A stretch of 64,000 nucleotides of DNA from Mycobacterium sp. HUMS_12744610. Its GTDB lineage: Bacteria; Actinomycetota; Actinomycetes; Mycobacteriales; Mycobacteriaceae. Each line of letters begins with the position of its first letter. Position 1 is the stretch's first letter. The position numbers and the translations under genes were made by a program. The notes under the pieces were generated by a model, which did not search any database, had not been told where the DNA came from, and saw only the letters and a program-made list of their open reading frames with translations. Shown one piece after another: positions 17,076-26,529 of this stretch. The stretch covers positions 248,001 to 312,000 of the forward strand of contig NZ_JBGEDP010000001.1 in NCBI RefSeq assembly GCF_041206865.1, read 5' to 3'.

Positions 17076-17818
17076 GTGCGTGAAGCGTTCGGAGAAAAGT
17101 TCGACGTTCCCGCGGGCTACCTGAACACTGCCGCCATCGGGCTGCCATTTGCCCGCGTAGCCGACACACTGGTCGGCACGATCGCGCAGTGGCGGGCCGG
17201 AGCCCTGCAGCTGGCCGATTTCGATGCCGACGTGGTCGCTGCGCGCAATGCGTGGGCGCGGCTGGTTGGAGTCGCCCCATCCGACGTGGCCACGGGGGCC
17301 AGCGTGTCGCAGCTGATCGGGCTCGTCGCCGCCAGCGTGCCGGACGGCACCAAGGTACTGGCGGTACACAATGAGTTCACCAGCGTGACCTTTCCGTTTG
17401 CCGCACAACGACATCGCGGTATCACGGTGGTGGAAGCGAAACCCGCCGAGTTGTTGTCCCAGCTGCCCGGACACGATCTGGTGGCGGTTAGTGCGGTGCA
17501 GTCCGCAGACGGTGCCGGGCTCGACCTGGATGAGTTGCGCACCGCGGCCGAGGCGGCGGGAGCTCGGGTGCTTATCGACGTCAGCCAGGCCGCCGGCTGG
17601 CAACCGCTGCAGTTGCACTGGGCAGAATTTGTAGTCGGTGCGGCTTATAAGTGGCTCTTGGCGCCGCGCGGCGCCGCGTGGATGGCGGTGCGCCGCGATG
17701 CGCTCGCCGATGTAGTTCCGCAGGTCGCGAACTGGTTCGGGGCAGAGGATATCTGGTCTGGGCTCTATGGCCTGCCGCTTCGCCTGGCCCGCGACGCCCG
17801 TCGACTCGACCTGTCGCC
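17076..17818 (+). pseudogene. Class V aminotransferase / cysteine-desulfurase-like enzyme, N-terminal piece (interrupted)
   Basis: The GTG at 17076 opens a PLP-dependent class V fold protein: YLNTAAIGLP at the N-terminus, VHNEFTSVTFPFA, VDVSQAAGW-like LIDVSQAAGWQPL and the PLP-binding lysine in VGAAYKWLLAPRG. The frame is broken at 17818 by an IS1081-type insertion. The remaining piece is at 19262-19550. Joined without the IS and one target copy the gene is 1032 bases, 343 residues, in frame. It follows the decarboxylase fusion by about 90 bases on the same strand, so both may have served one amine pathway. Confidence 0.85.
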
Positions 17819-19253
17819 AGTTGCGTCCAGGGGCGTGGTGTATGAGCCGGTAAGTCCGGTGGGCGTGTCGTAGCCCGGTAGAGGGCGGTCATCGCGTGAT
17901 CCTTCGAAACGACCAGCAAAAGTCAATCGAAGGAGACAACGCGATGACCTCGTCCCACTTTATCGACCCCGAGCAGCTATTGGCTGATCAACTCGCGAAG
18001 GCAAGCCCGGATGTGCTGCGCGGTCTGTTGTCGGCGTTCATTGCCGCCTTGATGAGTGCCGAAGCCGATGCCTTGTGCGGGGCCGGCTACCGCGAACGCA
18101 GCGACGAGCGGTCCAATCACCGCAACGGCTACCGGCCCCGTGATTTCGACACCCGTGCGGGCACCATCGAGGTGGCCATCCCCAAGTTGCGTCAGGGCAG
18201 CTATTTCCCGGATTGGCTGCTCGAGCGGCGCAAGCGCGCCGAGCGTGCCCTGACTAGTGTGGTGGCGACCTGCTATCTGCTGGGGGTGTCCACCCGGCGC
18301 ATGGAGCGCCTCGTCGAAACCTTAGGCGTGACAAGGCTTTCCAAGTCGCAGGTGTCGATCATGGCCAAAGAGCTCGATGAGGCCGTTGAGGCGTTTCGCA
18401 CCCGCCCGCTCGATGCCGGCCCGTATACGTTCCTGGCCGCTGATGCCCTGGTGCTCAAGGTGCGCGAGGCGGGCCGCGTCGTCGGCGTGCACACCTTGAT
18501 CGCCACCGGCGTCAACGCCGAGGGTTACCGGGAGATCCTGGGCATCGAGGTGACCTCCGCCGAGGATGGGGCGGGCTGGCTGGCGTTCTTCCGTGACCTG
18601 GTCGCCCGCGGTCTGTCCGGGGTCGCGCTGGTCACCAGCGATGCCCATCCCGGCCTGGTGGCCGCGATCGGCGCCACACTGCCCGGAGCGGCCTGGCAGC
18701 GGTGTCGAACGCACTACTCGGCCAATCTGATGTCGGTTACCCCGAAAGCGTCGTGGCCGTGGGTGCGCACCATGCTGCACTCCATCTACGACCAGCCCGA
18801 CGCTGAATCGGTTGTCGCCCAATACGATCGAGTGCTCGACGCATTGTACGACAAGCTCCCCAACGTCGCCGAGCACCTCGACGGCGCCCGCCCGGATCTG
18901 TTGGCGTTCACCGCCTTTCCCAAACAGATCTGGCGCCAGATCTGGTCCAACAATCCCCAGGAACGGCTCAACCGAGAGATCCGGCGTCGGACCGACGTGG
19001 TGGGCATCTTCCCCGACCGGGCATCGATCATCCGCCTCGTCGGGGCCGTACTGGCCGAACAACACGACGAATGGATCGAAGGACGGCGCTACCTCGGCCT
19101 GGACGTCCTCACCCGTGCCCGCGCAGCCACGACCAGCACCGACCAACCAAGCCCACAGCAAACCGACGACACCCCCGCCCTAACCACCTAGACTGCCCCA
19201 CGAAGGGTCACGCGATCGGAACGAACTCCTACACCACGCCAGTGGGCATGACC
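17819..19253. mobile_element. IS1081-like element (IS256 family)
   Basis: Flanked by 8-bp repeats CTGTCGCC (17811-17818 and 19254-19261). Both ends contain GGCGTGGTGTA read inward about 13 bases from the boundary. The 1435-bp length and the transposase identify a close relative of IS1081 of the M. tuberculosis complex. It interrupts the class V PLP enzyme gene. Confidence 0.88.
17944..19191 (+). CDS. IS1081-type transposase
   Basis: A 415-residue IS256-family transposase starting at the ATG at 17944, with GAAGGAG eleven bases upstream. It matches my memory of the IS1081 transposase almost throughout (MTSSHFIDPEQLLADQL, ALCGAGYRERSDERSNHRNG, FLAADALVLKV with a catalytic Asp, TSDAHPGLVAAIGATLPGA with the second, NNPQERLNREIRRR with the Glu). 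No disruption is seen. An upstream start at 17896 is open but lacks support. Confidence 0.93.
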   Translation: MTSSHFIDPEQLLADQLAKASPDVLRGLLSAFIAALMSAEADALCGAGYRERSDERSNHRNGYRPRDFDTRAGTIEVAIPKLRQGSYFPDWLLERRKRAERALTSVVATCYLLGVSTRRMERLVETLGVTRLSKSQVSIMAKELDEAVEAFRTRPLDAGPYTFLAADALVLKVREAGRVVGVHTLIATGVNAEGYREILGIEVTSAEDGAGWLAFFRDLVARGLSGVALVTSDAHPGLVAAIGATLPGAAWQRCRTHYSANLMSVTPKASWPWVRTMLHSIYDQPDAESVVAQYDRVLDALYDKLPNVAEHLDGARPDLLAFTAFPKQIWRQIWSNNPQERLNREIRRRTDVVGIFPDRASIIRLVGAVLAEQHDEWIEGRRYLGLDVLTRARAATTSTDQPSPQQTDDTPALTT

Positions 19254-19261
19254 CTGTCGCC

Positions 19262-19550
19262 TGCGTGGTTCTCGCAACGCGGTGCCGCGGTCTCGCTGCC
19301 GTGGCTGGCCGGGCTTGATCTGACCGCCGTGCGCGAGCACTGCGTGGGGCTCGCCGATACGACGCTGGCCGGCTTAGGCCTTTGTTCACGCGATTCGGCG
19401 ATCATCTCACTCGATGTGCCCGCCCAAGCTGCATGGCGGCTGGTCCAGGCCGGAGTCGTGGTCAGCGCGCGGGCTGGCCGTACCCGATTCTCATTTCACC
19501 TCTACAACACCATGGACGACGTTGAGCTGGTGCTGAGTGCACTACGGTAA
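19262..19550 (+). pseudogene. Class V aminotransferase-like enzyme, C-terminal piece
   Basis: The frame resumes with AWFSQRGAAVSLPWLAGLDL right after the right target copy of the IS1081-like element and runs to the stop at 19550, giving the small C-terminal domain of the class V fold (SLDVPAQAAWRLVQAGVVVSARAG). It has no start of its own. It is the continuation of 17076-17818. Confidence 0.85.
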
Positions 19551-19830
19551 ACCGGCAACGAGAAGCAGTGTGCGGTCGGTCGCGTGAGACAAGATTTGAC
19601 CGACCCCGAATCTCTAGTGACTGCACTGTTGTCTGCGGGGGCCAACCGCCAACTCACTAAACCGGCAAACCAACCAAGTGCGACCGTCCGGGAGTAGTTC
19701 TGAGTTGTCACGCCATTGTCACAACTCGCGTGACACATCTGCGTCACGACGAGATACCGTGAGACGGTTTGCGCAGGTGAGAAGTATTTGTCTAGACACC
19801 GCGAGATACCCTGGTACATGCTGAAAGCAG
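19551..19830. other. Intergenic stretch without a recognisable gene
   Basis: Lower in GC than its surroundings. Both strands have only short frames. A minus-strand frame that crosses into the tRNA remnant gives the familiar EGIRTPNLL artefact. I see no regulatory site here. Confidence 0.4.
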
Positions 19831-19886
19831 GCCGTTTCTGACTACGGATCAGAAGGTTAGGGGTTCGAATCCCTTCGGGCGCGCCA
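19831..19886 (+). repeat. tRNA-Arg(ACG) 3' part, attachment-site copy A
   Basis: The sequence holds the anticodon arm (TCTGA, loop CTACGGA with anticodon ACG, TCAGA), variable loop, T arm (GGGTTCGAATCCC region) and acceptor 3' strand CGGGCGC with discriminator G and CCA ending at 19886. The 5' acceptor strand and D arm are absent, so it cannot be a functional tRNA. Integrating elements commonly carry exactly this 3' part of their tRNA target as an attachment site. Confidence 0.85.
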
Positions 19887-19989
19887 TATCTGCAGGTAGC
19901 GGGCCTTCGACCAACCGTGGGGGCGGTCGAAGCTTCCTCAATCGGTGGGGGCCGACCACGCCACTGCAGACGGTCGCCTCCACTTGCAA

Positions 19990-20598
19990 TCAACTACCGT
20001 CGCGGGTCAGCGGCGGGAGGCCATTCCTGCGAAGGATTTCGCCGAACTCGTCCATGCTGACTTGCCGCCGCTCGTTGAGCGTTGGCGCAAGTGGGTCAGG
20101 GGGTCCCCCTTCGACATTTGCGCACTCGACGATAGGACATATCTCTGTGCTGAGCAGCTCGACCCAGCCCTCGTCACGATCCGGGTGATGCCTCGGGTGG
20201 CAGACAACCGGCAGCGCAGGCACCAGGTCATGCAAAACGTGGGCTTCGCCAGGCTTGAAGGCTGTCCAGCTGCTGACGTCCACCCACCGGTCCTGCGTAA
20301 GTGCTGTTTCTCGCGCATGGATCAATTCCCATGCCAGTGGAGGGAAGTAGACGGAAGCAATAGCGCTGATGCCCAACGGCGCCCCCAAGGCGCTGCGGCG
20401 CAAATGCGGCCCGCGTACGTGTAGGCCGGACATCGGTCCCGCGACACGGGCAGACACACCTCGCGCCAGCGCCAAGTAGAGGCGAATCTCTGGCGGCGTC
20501 TGTAGCGGACTTCCACTCATGAGCTGAGACGGGAAATCGGGCCAATGCTGGTGGATGATCGGCCCGGTGGCGCACATACCCAACAGGATCGAGCGGAT
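19990..20598 (-). pseudogene. HNH-like protein, C-terminal piece (interrupted)
   Basis: The continuation of the gene that starts at 23727. From the ISAs1 insertion point the frame reads ILLGMCATGPIIHQHWPDFPS and runs to a stop at 19990, a helical and mixed domain I do not recognise. Joined to the N-terminal piece without the element and one 10-bp target copy, the gene is 1008 bases (335 residues) with no frame break. An open frame that reaches 20748 contains element sequence and is not native. Confidence 0.75.
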
Positions 20599-20696
20599 CA
20601 GGGTGCCGGAAAAGTTGATGCGTAGTGCTGTGACCTTGGCTGTTATCGCCGCGTGACCGGCGTGGCGTATGTGGCGGGTGTGACTAACGGGTTTGG

Positions 20697-21351
20697 ATGC
20701 AGGTTGCGAATCCATCCATCCGAACCCGAGGTCACACCCGCGTGCCATCTTCTCCTACGCCGCCTGCCGATGCGAATCCGACGCGCCACGAACGACTGCT
20801 GAGTGTCCTCAACACGGTGCCCGACCCACGTGACCGACGCGGGGTGCGTTACTCGTTGGTCGGGGTGCTCGCACTGGCGGTCACAGCTACCTTGGCCGGG
20901 TGCCGCTCGTTCGCGGCGATCGGTCAGTGGGCCGCAGAGACCGCAATTGACAATCTGGCCTCGTTCGGACTCACCAGCGGTAGCGTTCCGGACGAATCGA
21001 CGTTGAGAAAGTTGTTCGCCCGCATCGATGCCGACGCCCTCGACCGGGCGTTGGGCACATGGATGTGGACGCGAACCTTCACCGTCGAGCAACGCCGGGT
21101 GATCGCGTTGGACGGCAAGACCCTGCGAGGTGCGCGCACCCGCCCCGACGGTAAGGCGCCGCAGCTGGTCGCCGCGTTCGACCATGGTGCCGGTGCGGTG
21201 CTCGGGCAGGTGGCCATCGACGCAAAGAGCAACGAAATACCTGCTGTGCGAACACTGTTGGGACAGTTCGATCTGGAAGGGGCGGTGGTGACCCTTGATG
21301 CGATGCACACCCAGACCGACACTGCCACCGCGATCACCGGGGCGGGTGGGG
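20697..21351 (+). pseudogene. ISAs1-family transposase, N-terminal piece
   Basis: The ISAs1 / H-repeat type DDE protein begins with LLSVLNTVPDPRDRRGVRYSL, then FAAIGQWA and the catalytic region IALDGKTLRGARTRP and VVTLDAMHTQ. It is cut at 21351 by an IS256-family element. A GTG at 20743 is a plausible true start. The remainder is at 22778-23295, and the two join to 390 residues in frame. Confidence 0.9.
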
Positions 21352-22769
21352 GAGCCTGTCACGATTTCTGTGTAAGTCAGAGGTGATTTGACTACGAGTT
21401 GTATTCTAGCACAATGGGATTCGCCCAGGGAATAGTCTGGCGAGTGTGTTGAGCGCCACAGTCCAGTTGTGCGTTCCAGTACCCGAATAGCCTCCTCTCT
21501 CGCTGGAGATGTTGCGCAGCCCGAGGTACAGCAACTTCATCGCGGCGTCCTTGTCCGTGAAATGACCACGGTTCTTGGTGATCTTGCGCAACTGGAAGTT
21601 GATCGACTCGATCGCATTGGTGGTGTAGACGATCTTGCGCAACTCCACCGGATAGTCCAGGAACGGAACGAATTCCCCCCAGGCGTTGTGCCACACGTCA
21701 ATTGCACCCGGATATTGGGCGCCGAATTGCTGGTCGAACTCCTTGAGTGCGAGTTCGGCTCCATCGACGGTCGGCGCACTGTAGATCGCCCGCATCGCGG
21801 TGGCGACCTTCTTGCGGTCCTTATAAGACACGAAGCGCATCGCATTCCTAATGACGTGCACGACGCAGGTCTGCACCACGGTATCGGGATAGATCGAGCG
21901 GATCGCATCAGGCAGACCGGTCAGCCCGTCGCAGCAGGCGATGAGGATGTCGCGCACCCCGCGGTTGCGCAGGTCGATGACGACCTTCTGCCAGAACTTC
22001 GCCCCCTCGGAGTCCTGGATCCAGCAGCCCAAGGCGTGTTTGCGGCCCTCCAGATCCACGCCAATGGCCAAATAGGCGACCTTGGTGGTGATGACCCCGT
22101 TGTCGCCGATCCGCAGCCGCAGCCCATCGATGTAGAGGATCGGGTAGACCTCATCGAGCGGGCGGGCCTGCCAGGCCTTGATCTCATCGACCACCACCTC
22201 GGTGATATTGGAGATCAACTCCCGCGACACCGACGCCCCATAGACCTCCTGCAGGTGGGCTTCGATATCGCGGGTGGTCATTCCCCGTGAATACAGCGAC
22301 AACACCACCGAATTGATGTTGTTGAGCCGGCGGGTCTTCTTCGGCACAATCGCCGGCTCAAACGAGCCGTTGCGATCACGCGGCGCATCGATCTGCACCG
22401 GGCCGTTGACGGTGGTCACCGTTTTCGGCGTGGTGCCGTTGCGCGAATTTCCCGATCCGCGTCCGGCCGGATCGCCGGCCTCATAGCCCAGATGGTGGGT
22501 TAGCTCCGCATTCAGCGCCCGCTCCAGCACGGCCTTAGTCAGCTGGTTCAGCAAACCGTCCGCGCCGTCGATCGGGGTCCCGGTCTTCACCGCATCCTTA
22601 ATCAACGAGTCCAGCGTCTCTTCGGTGAACATCTCGGCCAGCCGCCGCGCCGCGGTCGTCTCCTCAGCCGGCATCTGCATGGTCTTGGTCACAAAACACT
22701 CCTTCTGTCCGCCCAACGGCGGTCCGATGATGGACCACCCCGGACTTACACAGATGGAATGACACGCCC
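21352..22769. mobile_element. IS256-family element, copy 2 (inverted, nested in ISAs1)
   Basis: Same 1418-bp element as 10562-11979 in opposite orientation, bounded by 8-bp direct repeats GGGTGGGG (21344-21351 and 22770-22777). Same terminal sequences, GAGCCTGTCACGA at the left here and GGGCGTGTCATTCC read from the right. Confidence 0.94.
21406..22692 (-). CDS. IS256 (Mutator) family transposase, copy 2
   Basis: Identical product to the transposase at 10639-11925 (428 residues from the corresponding GTG at 22692). All three catalytic regions are intact. A longer frame that reaches 22962 runs out of the element into ISAs1 sequence and is not real. Confidence 0.93.
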   Translation of the reverse strand: MTKTMQMPAEETTAARRLAEMFTEETLDSLIKDAVKTGTPIDGADGLLNQLTKAVLERALNAELTHHLGYEAGDPAGRGSGNSRNGTTPKTVTTVNGPVQIDAPRDRNGSFEPAIVPKKTRRLNNINSVVLSLYSRGMTTRDIEAHLQEVYGASVSRELISNITEVVVDEIKAWQARPLDEVYPILYIDGLRLRIGDNGVITTKVAYLAIGVDLEGRKHALGCWIQDSEGAKFWQKVVIDLRNRGVRDILIACCDGLTGLPDAIRSIYPDTVVQTCVVHVIRNAMRFVSYKDRKKVATAMRAIYSAPTVDGAELALKEFDQQFGAQYPGAIDVWHNAWGEFVPFLDYPVELRKIVYTTNAIESINFQLRKITKNRGHFTDKDAAMKLLYLGLRNISSERGGYSGTGTHNWTVALNTLARLFPGRIPLC

Positions 22770-22777
22770 GGGTGGGG

Positions 22778-23295
22778 ACTACGTGTTCACGGTCAAGGCG
22801 AACATGCCCACCCTGCACCAGACGCTCAAGAAGCTGCCGTGGAAGGACATGCCCGCGCACACCGCCACGACTGTTGAGCGTGGCCGGCGGGTCACCCGAA
22901 CGATCAAGGTCGCCGACGCTCCCGACTGGATCGACTTTCCCGACGCAGCCCAAGTCGCCCAACTGCGCCGCACCGTCACCGACAAAGCAACCAAAACCGT
23001 CGAGGTCGTCTACCTGATCACCTCAGCAAACCACACGGCGGCGCCGCCGCAGCGACTCGCCGCCTGGGTACAGGGCCACTGGAGCATAGAAAATCGCCTT
23101 CACTGGGTCCGAGACGTCACTTTCGCCGAGGACGGATCACAGGTACGTACCGGTCAAGCGCCACGCGTGATGGCCACCTGCCGCAACCTCGCCATCGGAA
23201 TACTCCGCATCACCGGATGGGACAACATCGCCGCCGGCCTCCGCCACCACGCCAGACACCCAGATCACGCCCTCAAATTGATCCTGACCTCATGA
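22778..23295 (+). pseudogene. ISAs1-family transposase, C-terminal piece
   Basis: Continues from 21351: DYVFTVKANMPTLHQTL, then RGRRVTRTIKV and the conserved ISAs1 ending HWSIENRLHWVRDVTFAEDGS with the catalytic glutamate, then RNLAIGILRITG. No own start codon; the stop is at 23295, 23 bases before the element boundary. Confidence 0.9.
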
Positions 23296-23318
23296 GACGT
23301 GACTTTTCCGGGACCCTG

Positions 23319-23727
23319 TCGAGCGGATGACCGCGCCGGGGTCGAACGTAATGGATGGAGTCGAGATCAGCGGCAAGACCTCTATTTGCCAGGGCTTCAC
23401 CCAAAATGGGCGTAATGCCTCGGCGAAGTGGCCGTAGGCCCCGTCGTATTTGCCAGCATCGCTGTTGCAGTCCTTGCACAGGCCGTACAGGTAAATTCCG
23501 CCAAGGTCTTGGCGACCCGAACCGACCACGTGTTTGTTCGCAATCAGGCGGTACCGCTTGACTAACATCTCGTTGCCTGCGCAACGCGGCGGGACGTGTG
23601 CCTGCGACATCCGCTTCGTGACCCCACAGATTCCGCAGGGACGTTTGTCGCCGCGCTGGTGGATCAGGCCCAGAACCTGAACGGGCTTATCGCTCCGTTT
23701 CGACTTCGACGACATCCACGGCCTCAA
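23319..23727 (-). pseudogene. HNH-like protein, N-terminal piece (interrupted)
   Basis: Starts near 23727 and carries a zinc-finger nuclease-like pattern: CGICGVTKRMSQAHVPPRCAG, then YGLCKDCNSDAGKYDGAYG, that is CxxC, an AHVPP histidine, and a second CxxCN. This arrangement is typical of HNH endonucleases, which cut DNA in phage defence or mobile elements. The ISAs1 insertion truncates it after about 136 codons. The gene in its original form would be 335 residues. Activity as a nuclease is inferred from the motif only. Confidence 0.72.
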
Positions 23728-23943
23728 CCACGGTCATACGGAAGACGATACGTCGATGCTCGTAGCTCGCTACGACTTTTGGCTGTCGGCCGGGCCAGTC
23801 GGCTACCTCAACATCCGGCGCGGAATGCCCGCCCAAGTCGACCGTCGCGACCATCCATGGCCCCTGACCGTCACGGCCAGGTACTCGCTGTCCTGCCTGA
23901 CCGCGCCCACGCGATACGCAGTCGCCATTCTCCCCGGGCCGTT

Positions 23944-24644
23944 CTAAATGGGCTTCAGCTCGTCGTGCCCAAAGCAGTAAGTGCCCGAAAGAGGCCCAAA
24001 TTTCACGTGCACGTCGCCGTTGTCGAGAATTCCCTTAACCATGCCAACCTTCCCGTCAAAATCATCGCCGGATAAAACCACGCGCACCCGACGACCCACT
24101 TGTAGGTCGCTTGCGCTTGAACTCCCTATCGGTATCGGGGCTTTTCCCAGGCTTTCAGGCACGTCGTTCGAGGCCGGTCGCGGTCTTGGCTGAGTAGGTA
24201 CGGGCGATTTGGTAATAGGTTCGGAACTGGCTACCGGGGCGGGAGCGAAGCGGTACCCACAGTGCTTGCATACCCTGGCGTCGGCGAGCACCGTCTCGGC
24301 GCAATCGGGGCACTTCTTCGTTTTTGCCTCCACATTCTGTGAAGTCCACGAGTCCACCAACTCGTCATCGGCAGCTTCTAGAGCTTGCGTCGCGATTCGC
24401 AAAAGCATTAGCGAGCCAACGGATGCCGCGGCGACGCCCGCCCCCGCAACATAGATGGCGATGCCGAAGTCCGCGAGCGTCCCCGGCTGAGTAGTGATGG
24501 GGTTTCCATCGGGACCGATTGGATAAAGAGTCCGCAAGTCCTTATTAGTGACATAGCCGACGACCAACATCGCAGCCACGACGCACAGCACGATAGGTAA
24601 CCATCGAACCGACCACCTGCCCCGGCTAAGCCGATAGCCGCTAA
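23944..24644 (-). pseudogene. Membrane protein with zinc ribbon and KOW-like tail, main piece (interrupted)
   Basis: After the IS1380 boundary the frame reads SGYRLSRGRW, two transmembrane helices (WLPIVLCVVAAMLVVGYV and an IAIYVAGAGVAAASVGSLML-type segment), a zinc ribbon (KCPDCAETVLADARVCKHCG), a proline-rich linker and a C-terminal KOW/SH3-like module (GRRVRVVLSGDDFDGKVGMV). The N-terminal helices lie at 26342-26529. The joined gene is 885 bases, 294 residues, in frame. Function unknown. Confidence 0.8.
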
Positions 24645-26341
24645 CCTGGATTTTTCATCGAATGTGGAGCTCAGGGGTGTCGTTAACGTGAAAGGTGCAC
24701 TGCCGCAAGGATAATCGGAGTATTCGAGGCTCGGTTATCCAGGATGGGAGTGCACCTGTCAGATGCAGGCTACTACGGATTGGTCGAAGAATGTCCGAGT
24801 TGAGGTCCGTGGCGACGACGTGGTCGGGCACGCCGGTAACGTGATACCCCGGTTGCTGGCCGACAATCTGGGTTTGACCAGCGGTTTGTCGTCGGTGCTG
24901 TCGCGCCCAGAAGTCACCCACGACCGAGGCGCGGTGTTGCGCGATGTGGCGGTATCGATCGCCGGCGGCGCGCAGAACCTGGCCGGCACCGCGGTGCTGC
25001 GCGATCAGCACCGGTTGTTTCAGGCGGTGGCGTCGGTTCCGACGATGTGGCGGTCCCTGGGCGAGATCGACGAGCAGAGCATCACCGAGGTCACGGCCGT
25101 GCGCAACAAGGTCCGCTCTCGGGTGTGGGAGGCGATCGAGGCCCGCCACGGTGCGATCCCGGCTTCGCAGACCTGCTATGGGGACCTCGGGGACACGATC
25201 GTGATCCGCATCGACGCGTCGCTGATTCAGTCGCACAGCGATAAGCAGCACGCCGCAGGCAATTTCAAAGGCGGGTTTGGCTTCCACCCGCTGTTGGCGT
25301 GGTGTGACAACACCGGCGAACTGCTGGCGGTGATCGCCCGTGCAGGCAACGCCGGCTCGAACACCGCGGCCGATCATATCGCGATCATCGACGCCGCGAT
25401 CGCGGCGATCCCGGCCAAGTGGCGCCGCAAGTTGCTGGTCACCATCGACGGCGCGGGTTCAAGCCACGCCGTCGTCGAACACCTGGAGAAACTCAATGCC
25501 CGGCCGGGGATGTCAGTGGGCTACTCGGTCGGATTCGACCTCGATGAGCGGGTCCGGGTCGCGATCGGCCAGATGCCCGATGCGGGATGGCAAGCCGCAC
25601 TGGATGCCACCGGAGCGGCCCGTGACGACGCCCAGGTCGCCGAGTTGACCGGGCTGCTGCGCCACAGCACCGGAGGGGATCGGCTGGTCGGCTGGCCGGC
25701 CGGCATGCGCATCCTGGTGCGGCGCGAAGAAATCGAACACGGCACCCAGTTGTCATTGTTCGAGCAGCTGGCCGGCTACCGCTACCAGGTCCTCGCCACC
25801 TCGACTGCCGGTGGACAACCCCAGCGACTGGAAGCCCGCCACCGCGTCCACGCCCGGGTGGAGGGCTTCATCCGCACCGGCAAAGACACCGGCCTGGCCC
25901 GCTGGCCCTCACACTCGTTCGCCATCAACACCGCTTGGGTCACCGCCGTCGCGATCGCCATCGACCTGCTGTGCTGGATGCGACTGCTACTCCTGGACGG
26001 CCCACTGGCCAAAGCCGAACCCGCCACCCTGCGCTACCGGCTGCTGCACGCCGCGGCCCGGCTGATCAAACGATCCCGCTACCTGATCCTGCGGATCCCC
26101 CAAACCTGGCCCTGGGCACAAGAATTCGCCGACGCCCTCAACAGGGTCCGCGCCATACCCTGACCCACAGGCCCCTATGCCCTCTCGACCCCAAGAAAGG
26201 AGTAACCACCCCCGGGATAAAGGACCCGGCGTCACCGCACGACACGCGGCGCCGCCGCCTACCCCCAGCCTCAAAACCTCGACAAAGCTGCCGCCCCGCA
26301 GACCGCCACAGCAGAACCCGGGCCACCGTGAAATTCTGAGG
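24645..26341. mobile_element. IS1380-family element, copy 1
   Basis: 1697 bp, flanked by the 4-bp repeat CTAA (24641-24644 and 26342-26345). Ends begin CCTGGATTTTTCATC at the left and CCTCAGAATTTCAC read from the right. It interrupts the zinc-ribbon membrane protein gene. An identical-length copy is at 28599-30295 in the same orientation. Confidence 0.92.
24763..26163 (+). CDS. IS1380-family transposase, copy 1
   Basis: A 466-residue DDE transposase. Markers are GHAGNVIPRLLADNLGLTSGL at the N-terminus, VIRIDASLIQSHSDKQ with the first Asp and KGGFGFHPLLAWCDNTGE, LLVTIDGAGSSHAVV with the second Asp, and the late RLEARHRVHARVEGFIRT region with the conserved Glu. No frame break. ATG at 24763 is preceded by an untranslated 118-bp left end. 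Confidence 0.94.
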   Translation: MQATTDWSKNVRVEVRGDDVVGHAGNVIPRLLADNLGLTSGLSSVLSRPEVTHDRGAVLRDVAVSIAGGAQNLAGTAVLRDQHRLFQAVASVPTMWRSLGEIDEQSITEVTAVRNKVRSRVWEAIEARHGAIPASQTCYGDLGDTIVIRIDASLIQSHSDKQHAAGNFKGGFGFHPLLAWCDNTGELLAVIARAGNAGSNTAADHIAIIDAAIAAIPAKWRRKLLVTIDGAGSSHAVVEHLEKLNARPGMSVGYSVGFDLDERVRVAIGQMPDAGWQAALDATGAARDDAQVAELTGLLRHSTGGDRLVGWPAGMRILVRREEIEHGTQLSLFEQLAGYRYQVLATSTAGGQPQRLEARHRVHARVEGFIRTGKDTGLARWPSHSFAINTAWVTAVAIAIDLLCWMRLLLLDGPLAKAEPATLRYRLLHAAARLIKRSRYLILRIPQTWPWAQEFADALNRVRAIP

Positions 26342-26529
26342 CTAACGGCGATGCCCAAGGCGAGCGCGACGAGCGTCCAGCCGTCGTGCTGGATAAGAGT
26401 GTTGTCGGCAACCCTGCTAAATGTGACTATGGGTTCGACCAGCGGCAAGAACGTCGAGATATCAATCGCGACGGCACCGACGATAACTAGGCCCAGACCG
26501 AGAGGATTGTCAGACGCTGCTCTGTTCAT
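26342..26529 (-). pseudogene. Membrane protein with zinc ribbon, N-terminal piece
   Basis: From the ATG at 26529: MNRAASDNPLGLGLVIVGAV, a first membrane helix, a loop, then HDGWTLVALALGIAVSV as the second helix, where IS1380 copy 1 interrupts. It continues at 24640. The reading frame across the junction was checked base by base and gives VSGYR at the join. Confidence 0.8.

Larger units (their letters stand above)
20599..23318. mobile_element. ISAs1-family element, itself split by an IS256-family element
   Basis: Terminal inverted repeats CAGGGTGCCGGAAAAGT (20599-20615) and its near mirror at 23302-23318, with 10-bp target repeats TCGAGCGGAT at 20589-20598 and 23319-23328. Minus the nested 1418-bp IS and its 8-bp duplication it is 1294 bp, a normal ISAs1 size. 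It disrupts the HNH-like gene; its own transposase is disrupted in turn, so it cannot move by itself. Confidence 0.92.

Noticed and set aside
19831..19886. Functional tRNA-Arg gene
   Set aside because: The 5' acceptor strand and D arm are missing; only the 3' part is present.
19502..19993. Minus-strand protein with EGIRTPNLLIRSQ
   Set aside because: It is the antisense of the tRNA-Arg 3' fragment, a well-known spurious translation of tRNA genes.
21406..22962. 518-residue IS256 transposase
   Set aside because: The extra N-terminus lies outside the element in the ISAs1 transposase and is not present in the other copy.
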